Source: Candidatus Kerfeldbacteria bacterium (GTDB taxonomy: Bacteria > Patescibacteriota > Patescibacteriia > PEXW01). Taken from it: a stretch of DNA of 26,476 nucleotides. Both the position numbers and the translations under genes were made by a program. The notes beneath the pieces are model-generated. The model did no database searches. It was given only the letters and a program-made list of their open reading frames with translations, and had not been told where the DNA came from. The stretch is from assembly GCA_903867845.1 (NCBI GenBank), contig CAIPSZ010000035.1:1-26476 (forward strand), in the 5' to 3' direction. Positions 7,196 to 13,881 of this stretch are shown here, in pieces. Positions within the stretch are counted from its first letter, which is position 1. Every line of letters starts with the position of its first letter.

Positions 7196-7588
7196 ATGGA
7201 AAGTGTTGCCGACCTGCAGCAGCGCTACGAGACCACCGACGCCTGGGGCCTCGCCACGCAGCTCGATCTCCACACCTGCGACGCGAGCACCATCCGCGAC
7301 GCCGAAAAAATTAAACAGTTTGTCCGCGAACTCTGCGACCTCATTGGCATGAAACGCTTCGGCGATACCGTCGTTGTTGACTTTGGTGAGGACGAGCGCG
7401 TTGCCGGCTTCTCCATGACGCAGCTCATCGAGACGTCGCTCATCTCCGGTCATTTCGCGAACCAGAGCAACAACGTCTACTTAGATATCTTCAGCTGCAA
7501 GTTCTACGACCCCAACGTGGTGGCGGAGTTTGCCAAAAAATTCTTCCAGGCGCAGAACTTCAACATCGCCTGGGTCTTGCGGAAGTAA
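7196..7588 (+). CDS. S-adenosylmethionine decarboxylase family protein
   Basis: 130 residues. The segment SMTQLIETSLISGHFANQSNNVYLDIFSCKFYDPNVVAEFAKKFF matches the conserved half of the SpeD/AdoMetDC fold. It contains a serine-rich stretch before His where the pyruvoyl-forming cleavage normally occurs, and the DIFSC motif with the conserved Cys. Classical enzymes supply the aminopropyl donor for spermidine. No spermidine synthase is present in the window. Homologues of this shape are, from memory, common in CPR genomes, and their true reaction may differ (decarboxylation of another substrate is possible). It is monocistronic with its own terminator. Confidence 0.75.
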   Translation: MESVADLQQRYETTDAWGLATQLDLHTCDASTIRDAEKIKQFVRELCDLIGMKRFGDTVVVDFGEDERVAGFSMTQLIETSLISGHFANQSNNVYLDIFSCKFYDPNVVAEFAKKFFQAQNFNIAWVLRK

Positions 7589-7603
7589 GGAGTTTTCCAC
7601 AGT

Positions 7604-7635
7604 TCCCAGCCGCTCGGGAAACCGAGCGGTTTTGT
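7604..7635 (+). terminator. Intrinsic terminator after SpeD-like gene
   Basis: CCGCTCGG-GAAA-CCGAGCGG is a perfect 8-bp stem with a GAAA tetraloop, followed by TTTTGTTTTTT. Confidence 0.95.
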
Positions 7636-7645
7636 TTTTTGGTGG

Positions 7646-7651
7646 TAAGCT
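7646..7651 (+). promoter_or_regulatory. -10 element for leaderless tspO-like operon
   Basis: TAAGCT (7646-7651) ends 6 nt before the ATG at 7658. A GTG directly after it (7652) is in the same frame. The -35 is poor and overlaps the upstream terminator, so the call rests mainly on the shared spacing. Confidence 0.4.
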
Positions 7652-7657
7652 GTGGGT

Positions 7658-8062
7658 ATGCGCGCTACTGACTGGAAAACCTGGTACGACCATTTACACA
7701 AACCCACGTGGACGCCGAGCGGCCGGACCATTGGCATCATCTGGAGCATTCTGTACCCGATCATCATCGGCGTGTTCATCGCAATTTTCGTACGCACGGG
7801 CGCGGGTCAATTGCCATGGTACATCCTGGCAATTGCTTTAGTGAATGCCGTTGCGAATGCGTTTTTCACCTACATCCAGTTCAGATTGAAGAATCTCATG
7901 CTGGCGAGCGTCGACATCGTCATCGTGTGGGTGACCATCGTCGCTTCGGGTATCCTGCTCTGGCCGCACAGTAAAATCCTCGCGCTCCTCCTGCTCCCGT
8001 ACTTGGTGTGGGTGAGCATTGCGAGTACACTGCAACTATCCATAACCAAAATGAACGTATGA
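7658..8062 (+). CDS. TspO/MBR-family tryptophan-rich sensory protein
   Basis: 134 residues with five membrane segments. The N-terminus DWKTWYDHLHKPTWTPSGRTIGIIWSILYPIIIGV carries the KPxWxPP-like turn and the WxxLY signature of TspO. Family members bind porphyrins and other tetrapyrroles or cholesterol-like ligands in membranes and are often stress sensors. It heads a chain of overlapping genes: its TGA (8060-8062) overlaps the next ATG. No tetrapyrrole gene is nearby, so the ligand cannot be inferred. Confidence 0.75.
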   Translation: MRATDWKTWYDHLHKPTWTPSGRTIGIIWSILYPIIIGVFIAIFVRTGAGQLPWYILAIALVNAVANAFFTYIQFRLKNLMLASVDIVIVWVTIVASGILLWPHSKILALLLLPYLVWVSIASTLQLSITKMNV

Positions 8063-8490
8063 TCGCAAACCACTGGCACCCGCTGCAACCTGGACGAAAC
8101 TTTGCCGGCACCCTGCTCATTGTCACCTTCCTCTTCCGGGCGTGGGTTGTGGTTATTATCATGACCTTTGCCGCGACGCGCTACGGTTTGTCCCAGCAGC
8201 TCATTTGGATAAGTGCGGTGAGTAGCTTGGCCGTGATCCTGGATTTCTTCTTCACCGCGCGTCAGTTCGTGGGCTGGGATAAAACGCCGTCACTCGTTTT
8301 CACCACCTACGCATTCAAGTGTGCGCTTATCCTGGTCGCCGTAAGCTACGCCGCCGACATTTGGCAGAGCACGCACGTGTGGAGCTACTGCGCGTTCGGG
8401 CTCTTCGTGGGTGCCGTGTTCGCTCTGGACTTCTACGTGCTCACGAAAAAACCTGTGAAAAAACTCCGCCGTAAATCCTCTCGCCGATGA
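8059..8490 (+). CDS. Four-helix membrane protein of unknown function
   Basis: 143 residues from the ATG at 8059, which overlaps the tspO stop as ATGA. Four hydrophobic segments are seen (about 17-40, 48-68, 85-105, 112-132), with a strongly basic cytoplasmic end (KKPVKKLRRKSSRR). I do not recognise a family. Coupling to the TspO-like gene and the pilin-like gene suggests a membrane-associated role. Confidence 0.65.
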   Translation: MIANHWHPLQPGRNFAGTLLIVTFLFRAWVVVIIMTFAATRYGLSQQLIWISAVSSLAVILDFFFTARQFVGWDKTPSLVFTTYAFKCALILVAVSYAADIWQSTHVWSYCAFGLFVGAVFALDFYVLTKKPVKKLRRKSSRR

Positions 8491-8828
8491 AAAAACTTTT
8501 CCGAATTGCGACCTTAGGCATATTGCTCCTGCCTGTATCTGCATCAGCGGTAACAATTGATAACGTCGGCAGTACGCTCGGCTTGGGGAGTGCGGATTTG
8601 AAGCAGACAGTCATTAACATCATCCAGTGGGTGTTGGGCCTACTCGGACTCATTGCTGTCGTCATGATCATTCTGGGCAGTATCATCGCCGCGACGAGTG
8701 CGGATAGTGACCGGGGCGAAGCAGCGAAGCGGACAATTACCGCGGCGGTCATCGGCCTCATCGTCATCCTGCTCGCCTGGGCGATTGTCACCTTCGTCAT
8801 CGGCGCAACATCGAATGTCACGAAATAG
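8487..8828 (+). CDS. Small secreted or pilin-like protein with two membrane helices (VirB2/TrbC-like layout)
   Basis: 113 residues. A signal peptide (MKKLFRIATLGILLLPVSASA) is followed by a short exposed segment and two helices (about 43-68 and 85-107) separated by a polar loop, SADSDRGEAAKRT. This layout is typical of VirB2/TrbC-like pilins and of abundant CPR homologues near type IV pili or secretion genes. No secretion ATPase is in the window, so a secretion role is unproved. It overlaps the preceding gene by 4 nt. Confidence 0.6.
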   Translation: MKKLFRIATLGILLLPVSASAVTIDNVGSTLGLGSADLKQTVINIIQWVLGLLGLIAVVMIILGSIIAATSADSDRGEAAKRTITAAVIGLIVILLAWAIVTFVIGATSNVTK

Positions 8829-9408
8829 TCCATCGATCATCACCATCAACGGTAAACCCGGCGCCGGAAAAACCACGGTTGCAGAAAAGCTTGCCGCACG
8901 CTTGCACACCCACGTGCTCGATATTGGAAAGCTTCGCCGGCAAGAAGCGCGTCGTCGGAACATGACCCTCGCTGCATTCAACACCTGGTCAGAACAACAC
9001 CCAAAGGCAGGTGATCGGAGTTTTGATACGGCACTGGTCCAAGCCGCTCGGAAGCAAAAGCGTGTGGTTATCACCAGTCGCATGGCTTTTCACTTCCTCC
9101 CCGAGTCATTTAAGGTCTTCCTGGACGTTTCCCCACGAGTGGGCGCGCAACGCGCGCTCACGGACAAGCATGATCGGGTGATCGAAGTCGGAGTACGACC
9201 AACGGTCGCCCACATCCAACGCTTGCACCAGCAGCGAATGCGCTCGGACACCCGTCGCTACCGAAAACTGTACGGGGTGAACATCTTTCGGCTCACGTCA
9301 TACGACTACGTGCTCAATACCACCCATATCCCCATCCCGATAATGGTGAGTAAGGTAGCGAAAGCGTTCCGGAGCTGGCAGAAGGAGCAGGAAAAGAAAA
9401 AAGGCTAA
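8815..9408 (+). CDS. Cytidylate-kinase-like P-loop kinase
   Basis: 197 residues from the ATG at 8815, overlapping the pilin-like gene by 14 nt. Walker A is INGKPGAGKTTVAEKLAARL (about residues 10-29). Then come HVLDIGKLRRQEARRRNMTLAAFN, equivalent to the substrate-binding region of short (archaeal-type) CMP kinases, and VFLDVSPRVGAQRAL. An arginine-rich lid (HQQRMRSDTRRYRKLYG) precedes the C-terminus. It probably phosphorylates CMP/dCMP, although the weaker canonical motifs leave other NMP kinases possible. Confidence 0.65.
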   Translation: MSRNSPSIITINGKPGAGKTTVAEKLAARLHTHVLDIGKLRRQEARRRNMTLAAFNTWSEQHPKAGDRSFDTALVQAARKQKRVVITSRMAFHFLPESFKVFLDVSPRVGAQRALTDKHDRVIEVGVRPTVAHIQRLHQQRMRSDTRRYRKLYGVNIFRLTSYDYVLNTTHIPIPIMVSKVAKAFRSWQKEQEKKKG

Positions 9409-9427
9409 TCTTAGCCAAAGTATATTG

Positions 9428-9456
9428 TTGACAGAGCGTCAAATTGCTGCTATACT
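9428..9456 (+). promoter_or_regulatory. Consensus promoter of the 9463-9880 RNA
   Basis: TTGACA (9428-9433), 17-nt spacer, TATACT (9451-9456). It is among the best sigma70 matches in the window, yet no ORF with an SD follows within 450 nt. Confidence 0.85.
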
Positions 9457-9462
9457 AGAAAC

Positions 9463-9880
9463 AGAAATCAAGAACTGCTCTTTCCACATTCACTGATTAC
9501 TACACTTGCTTCAAAAGGGCGAGGAGTGAGACAGTAGGCACCATCAAACGTTGTGGAGCTTCTGTTCTACTACTCGTCATAGCCATCCATGTGGCTGACT
9601 GAAAAGCAAAACTAGGAGAATATAAAAATTCCCTAGCTAAAAGGTTAACTCTTACGCTTTCGGGCCAGGGGTATAACCACAAGAGTGTTAGTCACACATT
9701 CCACGCACAGCATGGAAAAGCGAGGAATAAACATTTGTATATGGTCGATGGCAATGTCTGCGACGTTGAGGGCTTCTCTCGAGAAACCTTGAACGTCGCG
9801 GACATAGTCTACGTATACAAATTTATAGGGCCCAGGTCCTTATTAACTTTGTTATACGGCCGCTAGGGCCCTATTTTTAT
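9463..9880 (+). ncRNA. Unassigned structured RNA of about 418 nt
   Basis: It lies between a consensus promoter and a terminator. Visible helices include AGCCA/TGGCT near 9580 and CTAGG/CCCTAG near 9611-9636. A very long hairpin spans 9733-9822, where ATTTGTATA pairs with TATACAAAT and ATGTCTGCGACGTT pairs with AACGTCGCGGACAT. The terminator pairs TAGGGCCC (9826-9833) with GGGCCCTA (9866-9873), followed by TTTTTAT. It lacks the RNase P motif GAGGAAAGUCC and has no tmRNA tRNA-like ends. No coding potential was noticed. It may be a lineage-specific RNA; function unknown. Confidence 0.7.
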
Positions 9881-9905
9881 TGCTGAAATTATTGGCTGGA
9901 TAGGG

Positions 9906-9911
9906 TATACT
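9906..9911 (+). promoter_or_regulatory. -10 element for leaderless rnhB operon
   Basis: TATACT (9906-9911) ends exactly 6 nt before the ATG at 9918, and no SD is present. The -35 is weak. Transcription is expected to start at the A of the ATG. Confidence 0.55.
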
Positions 9912-9917
9912 GCGTCC

Positions 9918-10664
9918 ATGCCAAAAGTCGCCCCTACCAACACGCACGAAGCCAAACTCCGGAAGGCCGGGCACCGACTGATAGCGGGTGTGGATGAGGC
10001 GGGAAAGGGGAGCTGGGCAGGACCGCTCGTTACCGCAGCGGTGATTTTGGATGAGACCGATGTGCCGGTCGAACTCTTTGATTCAAAAATGCTGAACCCG
10101 AAGCAACGCGAGCGGGCGTTCGTTGGTATTACCAAGAAGGCGTTGAGCTGGGCTGTCCATGTGGTTCCAGTGAAAGAGATTGACAAGCACGGCGTGCACA
10201 AAGCAAATCTTGCCGCACTCAAGCGCGCGGTCGAAAAACTCCACGTCTCACCCGACGCGGTGCTCGTTGATGCGTTCAAAATTGACCTTGGCACAACGCC
10301 AGTGGTGAACATTATTGATGGCGACGCCTTAGAGCGAAGTATTAGTGCAGCGTCAATTATTGCCAAAGTTGTTCGGGATCAAATTATGAGCTCGGAACTC
10401 AATCGGCTCTACCCCGCATTCTACTTTCACGTGCACAAGGGCTACGGCACGCCCTTGCACCAAAAACTTTTGACTATGCACGGACCAACCCCCGAGCATC
10501 GTTTGAGTTTTCAACCCGTGAAAGACGCCTTGGCTAAAAAATCCCGACCCAAGAAGCACGCCAAAACCAAGGTACGTACAAAGTCGAAGAAAAAGAGTAT
10601 AAAGAAGAAAGCTCCTCGTACGAAACCGCGGAAAGTGAAGCGCATTACCCGCAAGCGAAAGTAA
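9918..10664 (+). CDS. rnhB: Ribonuclease HII with basic C-terminal tail
   Basis: 248 residues. RNase HII cuts RNA-DNA hybrids and removes misincorporated ribonucleotides. The first motif is GVDEAGKGSWAGP (Asp26-Glu27; the usual GRGP is GKGS here). Then come FDSKMLNPKQRE, VLVDAF (about residue 116), DGDALERSISAASIIAKVVRD and KGYGTPLH...HGPTPEHRLSFQP. Residues from about 200 to the end are a Lys/Arg-rich extension (KKKSIKKKAPRTKPRKVKRI) resembling histone H1-like tails and absent from typical RNase HII. It is first in a tight operon with the methyltransferase and YraN genes. Confidence 0.95.
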   Translation: MPKVAPTNTHEAKLRKAGHRLIAGVDEAGKGSWAGPLVTAAVILDETDVPVELFDSKMLNPKQRERAFVGITKKALSWAVHVVPVKEIDKHGVHKANLAALKRAVEKLHVSPDAVLVDAFKIDLGTTPVVNIIDGDALERSISAASIIAKVVRDQIMSSELNRLYPAFYFHVHKGYGTPLHQKLLTMHGPTPEHRLSFQPVKDALAKKSRPKKHAKTKVRTKSKKKSIKKKAPRTKPRKVKRITRKRK

Positions 10665-10667
10665 CCT

Positions 10668-11222
10668 ATGGCAAAAATTCCCTCCGGCACAACCCTCTTC
10701 GACACCGAACACATCCTGCGCCGCATCGGCGTTGGCCCCGGGCAGGTGATTGCCGACCTCGGCTGCGGTGGTTCAGGCTACTTCGTGCTGCAATCGGCGA
10801 AGATGGTCGGGAGTAAAGGAACGGTGTTTGGCATTGACGTGCTCAAAGCTGCGCTCTCTAACCTCGTCAGCCGCGCGCGCTTGGCGGGATTGAAGAACAT
10901 TGTGCCAGTGTGGTCGAACTTAGAAATGTACCGCGGCGCCCGCCTCGTCCGTGATGAAGTGGTGGACGTGAGCTTGCTCATCAACCTGCTCTTCCAGTCC
11001 AAGCGCCATGCTGATATCTTGCGCGAGTCATTTCGCATGCTCAAGCCGAACGGTCGCATGCTCGTCGTTGATTGGAAGGTAACGGGTATGAAAATGGGAC
11101 CAAGCCAAGACAACCTGGTGTACGTTCCGGATTTGAAACAATCCGCTGAAGATGCTGGCTTCCAGTTTGTGGAGGAATTTTCCCCCGGGCCGTACCACTT
11201 TGGCCTCGTGTTCAAAAAGTAA
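10668..11222 (+). CDS. SAM-dependent class I methyltransferase
   Basis: 184 residues. Motif I is VIADLGCGGSGYFVLQSAKMVG, followed by GTVFGIDVLKAAL (acidic residue after beta 2) and VDVSLLINLLFQSKRHADILRESFRMLKPNGRMLVVDWK. This is the ordinary UbiE/Methyltransf_11-like fold; the substrate cannot be read from sequence. It starts 3 nt after rnhB and its stop overlaps the next ATG by one base. Confidence 0.8.
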   Translation: MAKIPSGTTLFDTEHILRRIGVGPGQVIADLGCGGSGYFVLQSAKMVGSKGTVFGIDVLKAALSNLVSRARLAGLKNIVPVWSNLEMYRGARLVRDEVVDVSLLINLLFQSKRHADILRESFRMLKPNGRMLVVDWKVTGMKMGPSQDNLVYVPDLKQSAEDAGFQFVEEFSPGPYHFGLVFKK

Positions 11223-11569
11223 TGGGTCGTACGCAAGTGAAGGGCAAGCATGGTGAAGACCTAGCAGCTGGCTTTTTGCGCAAGCAAGGGTTTCGCATAC
11301 TCGCTCGTAACGTGCGCACCCCGTACGGAGAAATCGACCTCATCTGCCACGACGGGCACCTGACCATGTTCGTGGAGGTGAAGTACCGTAGCAACAAGCG
11401 CTTTGGCGACCCAGAAGATGCGGTGGTGGGGAAAAAGCACGATCGCCTGTCCCAGTCAGTCGAGTGGTACGTCACGGAGCGCCATGTGCAAGGGGACTAC
11501 CGCTTGGATGTGGTGACCGTGCACGAAGCCAAACCGTGGAAAGTCCTGCACCACATTCAGGATGTATGA
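11222..11569 (+). CDS. YraN/UPF0102 family endonuclease-like protein
   Basis: 115 residues. GKHGEDLAAGFLRKQGFRILARNVRTPYGEIDLICHDGHLTMFVEVKYR shows the core of the Holliday-junction-resolvase-like PD-(D/E)xK fold: Glu in GED, the Asp of GEIDLI, and ExK in VEVKYR. The family is frequently beside rnhB in bacteria, which supports both calls. The function is presumed nucleic-acid repair or processing but is not established. Confidence 0.88.
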   Translation: MGRTQVKGKHGEDLAAGFLRKQGFRILARNVRTPYGEIDLICHDGHLTMFVEVKYRSNKRFGDPEDAVVGKKHDRLSQSVEWYVTERHVQGDYRLDVVTVHEAKPWKVLHHIQDV

Positions 11570-11576
11570 GGAAGAT

Positions 11577-11610
11577 AAAAAAGAAAGTCCCCTCGTTCAG
11601 TAACGAGGGG
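11577..11610 (-). terminator. Terminator of the 127-residue gene (minus strand)
   Basis: CCCCTCGTT and AACGAGGGG form a perfect 9-bp stem with a 4-nt loop, followed on the minus strand by ACTTTCTTTTTT. It may also end yraN transcription on the plus strand, but the U-tract is on the minus-strand side. Confidence 0.88.
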
Positions 11611-11639
11611 AAATTTGGTGTTGAGGTAAAGCGAGTAGC

Positions 11640-12023
11640 TCACGCTTTTTCGCTTTCAACGATGAGCGCGGCAATGCAGAGGAGCATGTGCGTACGTTTC
11701 GGGTCTTCCGGAAGAGGGAAAAGTAGGTGGCCATTCCAGGCAATGCGCTCGCCCGGCGGTTTAATTTTCACTATCCCCGTACGCGTCCGTGGGTTGTAAT
11801 CACGAAGCATCAGGAGTTCACCTTCCGCAATGCGCTGAGTTTTCCGTCGTAAGGTAACGGTATACACCCCTGGCGGAAAGCCCCTGCTGGTAAGGGCTCG
11901 ACAAATAAATGGAATGAGCTGCGCACTGTACTTCAAGGTATGCTGCCCGCAGCACAGTTCAACGGTTACTCCGATGTCATTTGCTAGCCGCTGCTTTCCG
12001 GTGGTATGAGCTTCTCTGCTCAC
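11640..12023 (-). CDS. Hypothetical protein, 127 residues
   Basis: No family recognised. The start chosen is the GTG at 12023 (VSREAHTTGKQR), because AAAGGAGGG lies 6 nt upstream. The ATG two bases before it reads directly into TGA and cannot be used. The protein appears alpha/beta with a basic middle (TLRRKTQRIAEGELLMLRDYNPRTRTGIVKIKPPGERIAWNGHLLFPL) and a hydrophobic C-terminus. It has its own promoter (12054-12083) and terminator (11577-11610), so it is a stand-alone transcript divergent from the zinc-finger gene. Confidence 0.7.
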   Translation of the reverse strand: MSREAHTTGKQRLANDIGVTVELCCGQHTLKYSAQLIPFICRALTSRGFPPGVYTVTLRRKTQRIAEGELLMLRDYNPRTRTGIVKIKPPGERIAWNGHLLFPLPEDPKRTHMLLCIAALIVESEKA

Positions 12024-12053
12024 ATAGTCCCTCCTTTGGTTTGCTTTGGGCAC

Positions 12054-12083
12054 AGTGTACGTGAGCAAAAGTACTACCGTCAA
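12054..12083 (-). promoter_or_regulatory. Promoter of the 127-residue gene
   Basis: On the minus strand: TTGACG (12083-12078), 18 nt, TACACT (12059-12054). It leaves a leader of about 24 nt carrying the GGAGGG SD. Confidence 0.65.
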
Positions 12084-12105
12084 TGACCCACGTCTGTTTA
12101 ATGCC

Positions 12106-12134
12106 TTGACACCAATATGCATAAGTGCTATTTT
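12106..12134 (+). promoter_or_regulatory. Promoter of the CxxCxGxG small protein
   Basis: TTGACA (12106-12111), 17 nt, TATTTT (12129-12134). It faces away from the minus-strand promoter at 12054-12083, with about 22 nt between the -35 boxes. Confidence 0.65.
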
Positions 12135-12171
12135 TTCGCATTACCTAAACCCTTGAAGTACGGAGGAAGTT

Positions 12172-12366
12172 TTGAGAAAGCGGAGACACCCAAGCAGAAA
12201 TCGGGTAAAGCACGCCTGTTTCAACTGCAAAGGCACCGGCGACTCTGGCGGTAACACCTGCACAGTCTGCGGTGGATCAGGTAGAAAGCATGGACGGGGT
12301 CCTTCACAGTACCGTGGCAATCTCAATGACATGCTTCGCCAGGTCAAACGCTTCATGAGCCTGTAG
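12172..12366 (+). CDS. Small DnaJ-like zinc-finger protein, 64 residues
   Basis: Two CxxCxGxG repeats (CFNCKGTG and CTVCGGSG) form one zinc-binding knuckle pair of the kind found in the DnaJ cysteine-rich domain, without a J domain. The ends are very basic (MRKRRHPSRNRVKH, GRKHGRGPSQYRG). The start is a TTG at 12172, supported by CGGAGGAAG immediately upstream. It may bind nucleic acid or unfolded protein. It ends just before the nusA promoter. Confidence 0.75.
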   Translation: MRKRRHPSRNRVKHACFNCKGTGDSGGNTCTVCGGSGRKHGRGPSQYRGNLNDMLRQVKRFMSL

Positions 12367-12369
12367 AAG

Positions 12370-12397
12370 TTGACAAAAACGTATCGTCCTGTATACT
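12370..12397 (+). promoter_or_regulatory. nusA promoter
   Basis: TTGACA (12370-12375), 16 nt, TATACT (12392-12397). Predicted start near 12404, only a few bases before a terminator-like hairpin. Confidence 0.8.
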
Positions 12398-12407
12398 CTC
12401 CTTACAC

Positions 12408-12438
12408 AACAGCCCCTGAATGAGGCTGTTTCTTTTTT
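12408..12438 (+). terminator. Intrinsic terminator within the nusA leader (possible attenuator)
   Basis: AACAGCC and GGCTGTT form a perfect 7-bp stem followed by TCTTTTTT. It sits downstream of the nusA promoter and 13 nt before the nusA ATG (12451). It would stop read-through from the zinc-finger gene, but also most transcripts from the nusA promoter unless overridden. Confidence 0.8.
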
Positions 12439-12450
12439 AGCTACATTTGT

Positions 12451-13857
12451 ATGGCCGAAAACCCAATCATTGAGGCGATGAAGCAGATCGCCGAGGAGAA
12501 GCGGATTCCCATGGACTCCGTCATCCACACCGTGGAGGCGGCGCTCGCCGTAGCGTACCGTAAGGACTTTGGCGAGAAGGACCAGAACATCAAGGTCGAC
12601 TTTAGCCTGGAAGATGGCTCGAGCCGTGTCTTTGATACCAAAATCGTGGTGGAAGACGCGAAGAAAGCCACAACGGAAGCGTACGACGCCGAACGCAAGG
12701 CGAAAATCGAAGCCGAGGAAGCCGAACGCGCCGCGAAAGTTGCTGCCGGTGAAACCGTTGCCCGCACGGAAGAAGAGGCACACGCCATGAAGAAGGCTGA
12801 GGCAGTTGAGGAAAAAGTAGCGGAGGCGCAGCCCGAAGAACCAACCTTTGAACGCTTTGACCCGAAGACCGAAATCACCCTTACGGATGCACAGGTATTA
12901 AAGAAGGGCGCCGTCATTGGCGACACCATTCGCACCGAGCTCTTCCCCCCCGCCGCGTACGGCCGCATGGCTGCCCAAACGGCGAAGCAGGTCATCATCC
13001 AGCAGCTGCGCGAGGCCGAACGGGAAATCGTCTTCAAGGAATTCAAGGATAAGGAAGGCGAGCTCATCAACGCCACGGTCCAGCGCCAGGAAGGCCGCTT
13101 GGTGATGTTCGACATTGGCCACGCCATGGCCATCATGCCACCCAGCGAGCAGCTCCCCACCGAGCAGTACCGGGCTGGCGCGCGCATCAAGGTCTACATT
13201 GTGTCCGTGAACTCCACGACCAAAGGCCCGGAAATCATCGTCTCCCGCACCCACCCCGAAATGGTTCGCAAGCTCTTCGCCTTTGAAGTGCCAGAAATCC
13301 AGAACGCCACGGTGGAAATTAAAGCCGTCGCGCGCGAAGCGGGATTCCGCTCGAAGATTGCCGTAGCCAGCCTGCAGCCGAACATTGACCCGATTGGCTC
13401 GTGCGTTGGCCAGCGTGGCAGCCGCGTGCAGACCGTCATCAATGAACTCGGCGGTGAGAAAATTGACATCATCGAGTGGTCCGAGGACAACATTGCCTTC
13501 ATTGGCAATGCCCTGTCTCCAGCCAAAGTTATTTCCATCACCCTTGACGACGAGACGCATACCGCTAAAGTCGAGGTAAAGGAAGACCAGCTCTCCCTGG
13601 CGATTGGCAAGTCTGGGCAGAACGTCCGCCTTGCGGCAAAATTGACGGGCTGGCGTATCGACATCGTTGGTGAAGGTGGTGCTCCGCGCCGTAGCAAGGA
13701 AGAGGCAGAAGCGGCGAAAGCGGCTGCCGCAAATCCTGAAGCTGCTCCAGCTGACGTGACGCCCGAAACTCCAGCGGAACCGACAGCGGAGGTAACCCCA
13801 GAAGCGCCAGCTACCGAAACTCCTGCCGAAAAACCGGCAGATGAAGCTACTTCGTAA
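12451..13857 (+). CDS. nusA: Transcription elongation/termination factor NusA
   Basis: 468 residues. NusA binds RNA polymerase and nascent RNA to modulate pausing, termination and antitermination. The N-terminal domain (NPIIEAMKQIAEEKRIPMDSVIHTVEAALAVAYRK) is interrupted at about 75-135 by an Ala/Glu/Lys-rich, probably coiled segment. The S1 domain is about 203-250. KH1 is about 255-345 (DPIGSCVGQRGSRVQTVINELGGEKIDI) and KH2 about 372-405 (QLSLAIGKSGQNVRLAAKLTGWRIDI). The C-terminal 55 residues are a low-complexity Pro/Ala/Glu/Thr tail instead of acidic repeats. Probably autoregulated through the leader terminator. Confidence 0.97.
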   Translation: MAENPIIEAMKQIAEEKRIPMDSVIHTVEAALAVAYRKDFGEKDQNIKVDFSLEDGSSRVFDTKIVVEDAKKATTEAYDAERKAKIEAEEAERAAKVAAGETVARTEEEAHAMKKAEAVEEKVAEAQPEEPTFERFDPKTEITLTDAQVLKKGAVIGDTIRTELFPPAAYGRMAAQTAKQVIIQQLREAEREIVFKEFKDKEGELINATVQRQEGRLVMFDIGHAMAIMPPSEQLPTEQYRAGARIKVYIVSVNSTTKGPEIIVSRTHPEMVRKLFAFEVPEIQNATVEIKAVAREAGFRSKIAVASLQPNIDPIGSCVGQRGSRVQTVINELGGEKIDIIEWSEDNIAFIGNALSPAKVISITLDDETHTAKVEVKEDQLSLAIGKSGQNVRLAAKLTGWRIDIVGEGGAPRRSKEEAEAAKAAAANPEAAPADVTPETPAEPTAEVTPEAPATETPAEKPADEATS

Positions 13858-13881
13858 TTTTCTCTTTTTCCACGTACCCGT

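Noticed and set aside
9463..9880. RNase P RNA or tmRNA
   Set aside because: No GAGGAAAGUCC-type conserved region, no tRNA-like ends with CCA and no tag-peptide reading frame were found by eye.
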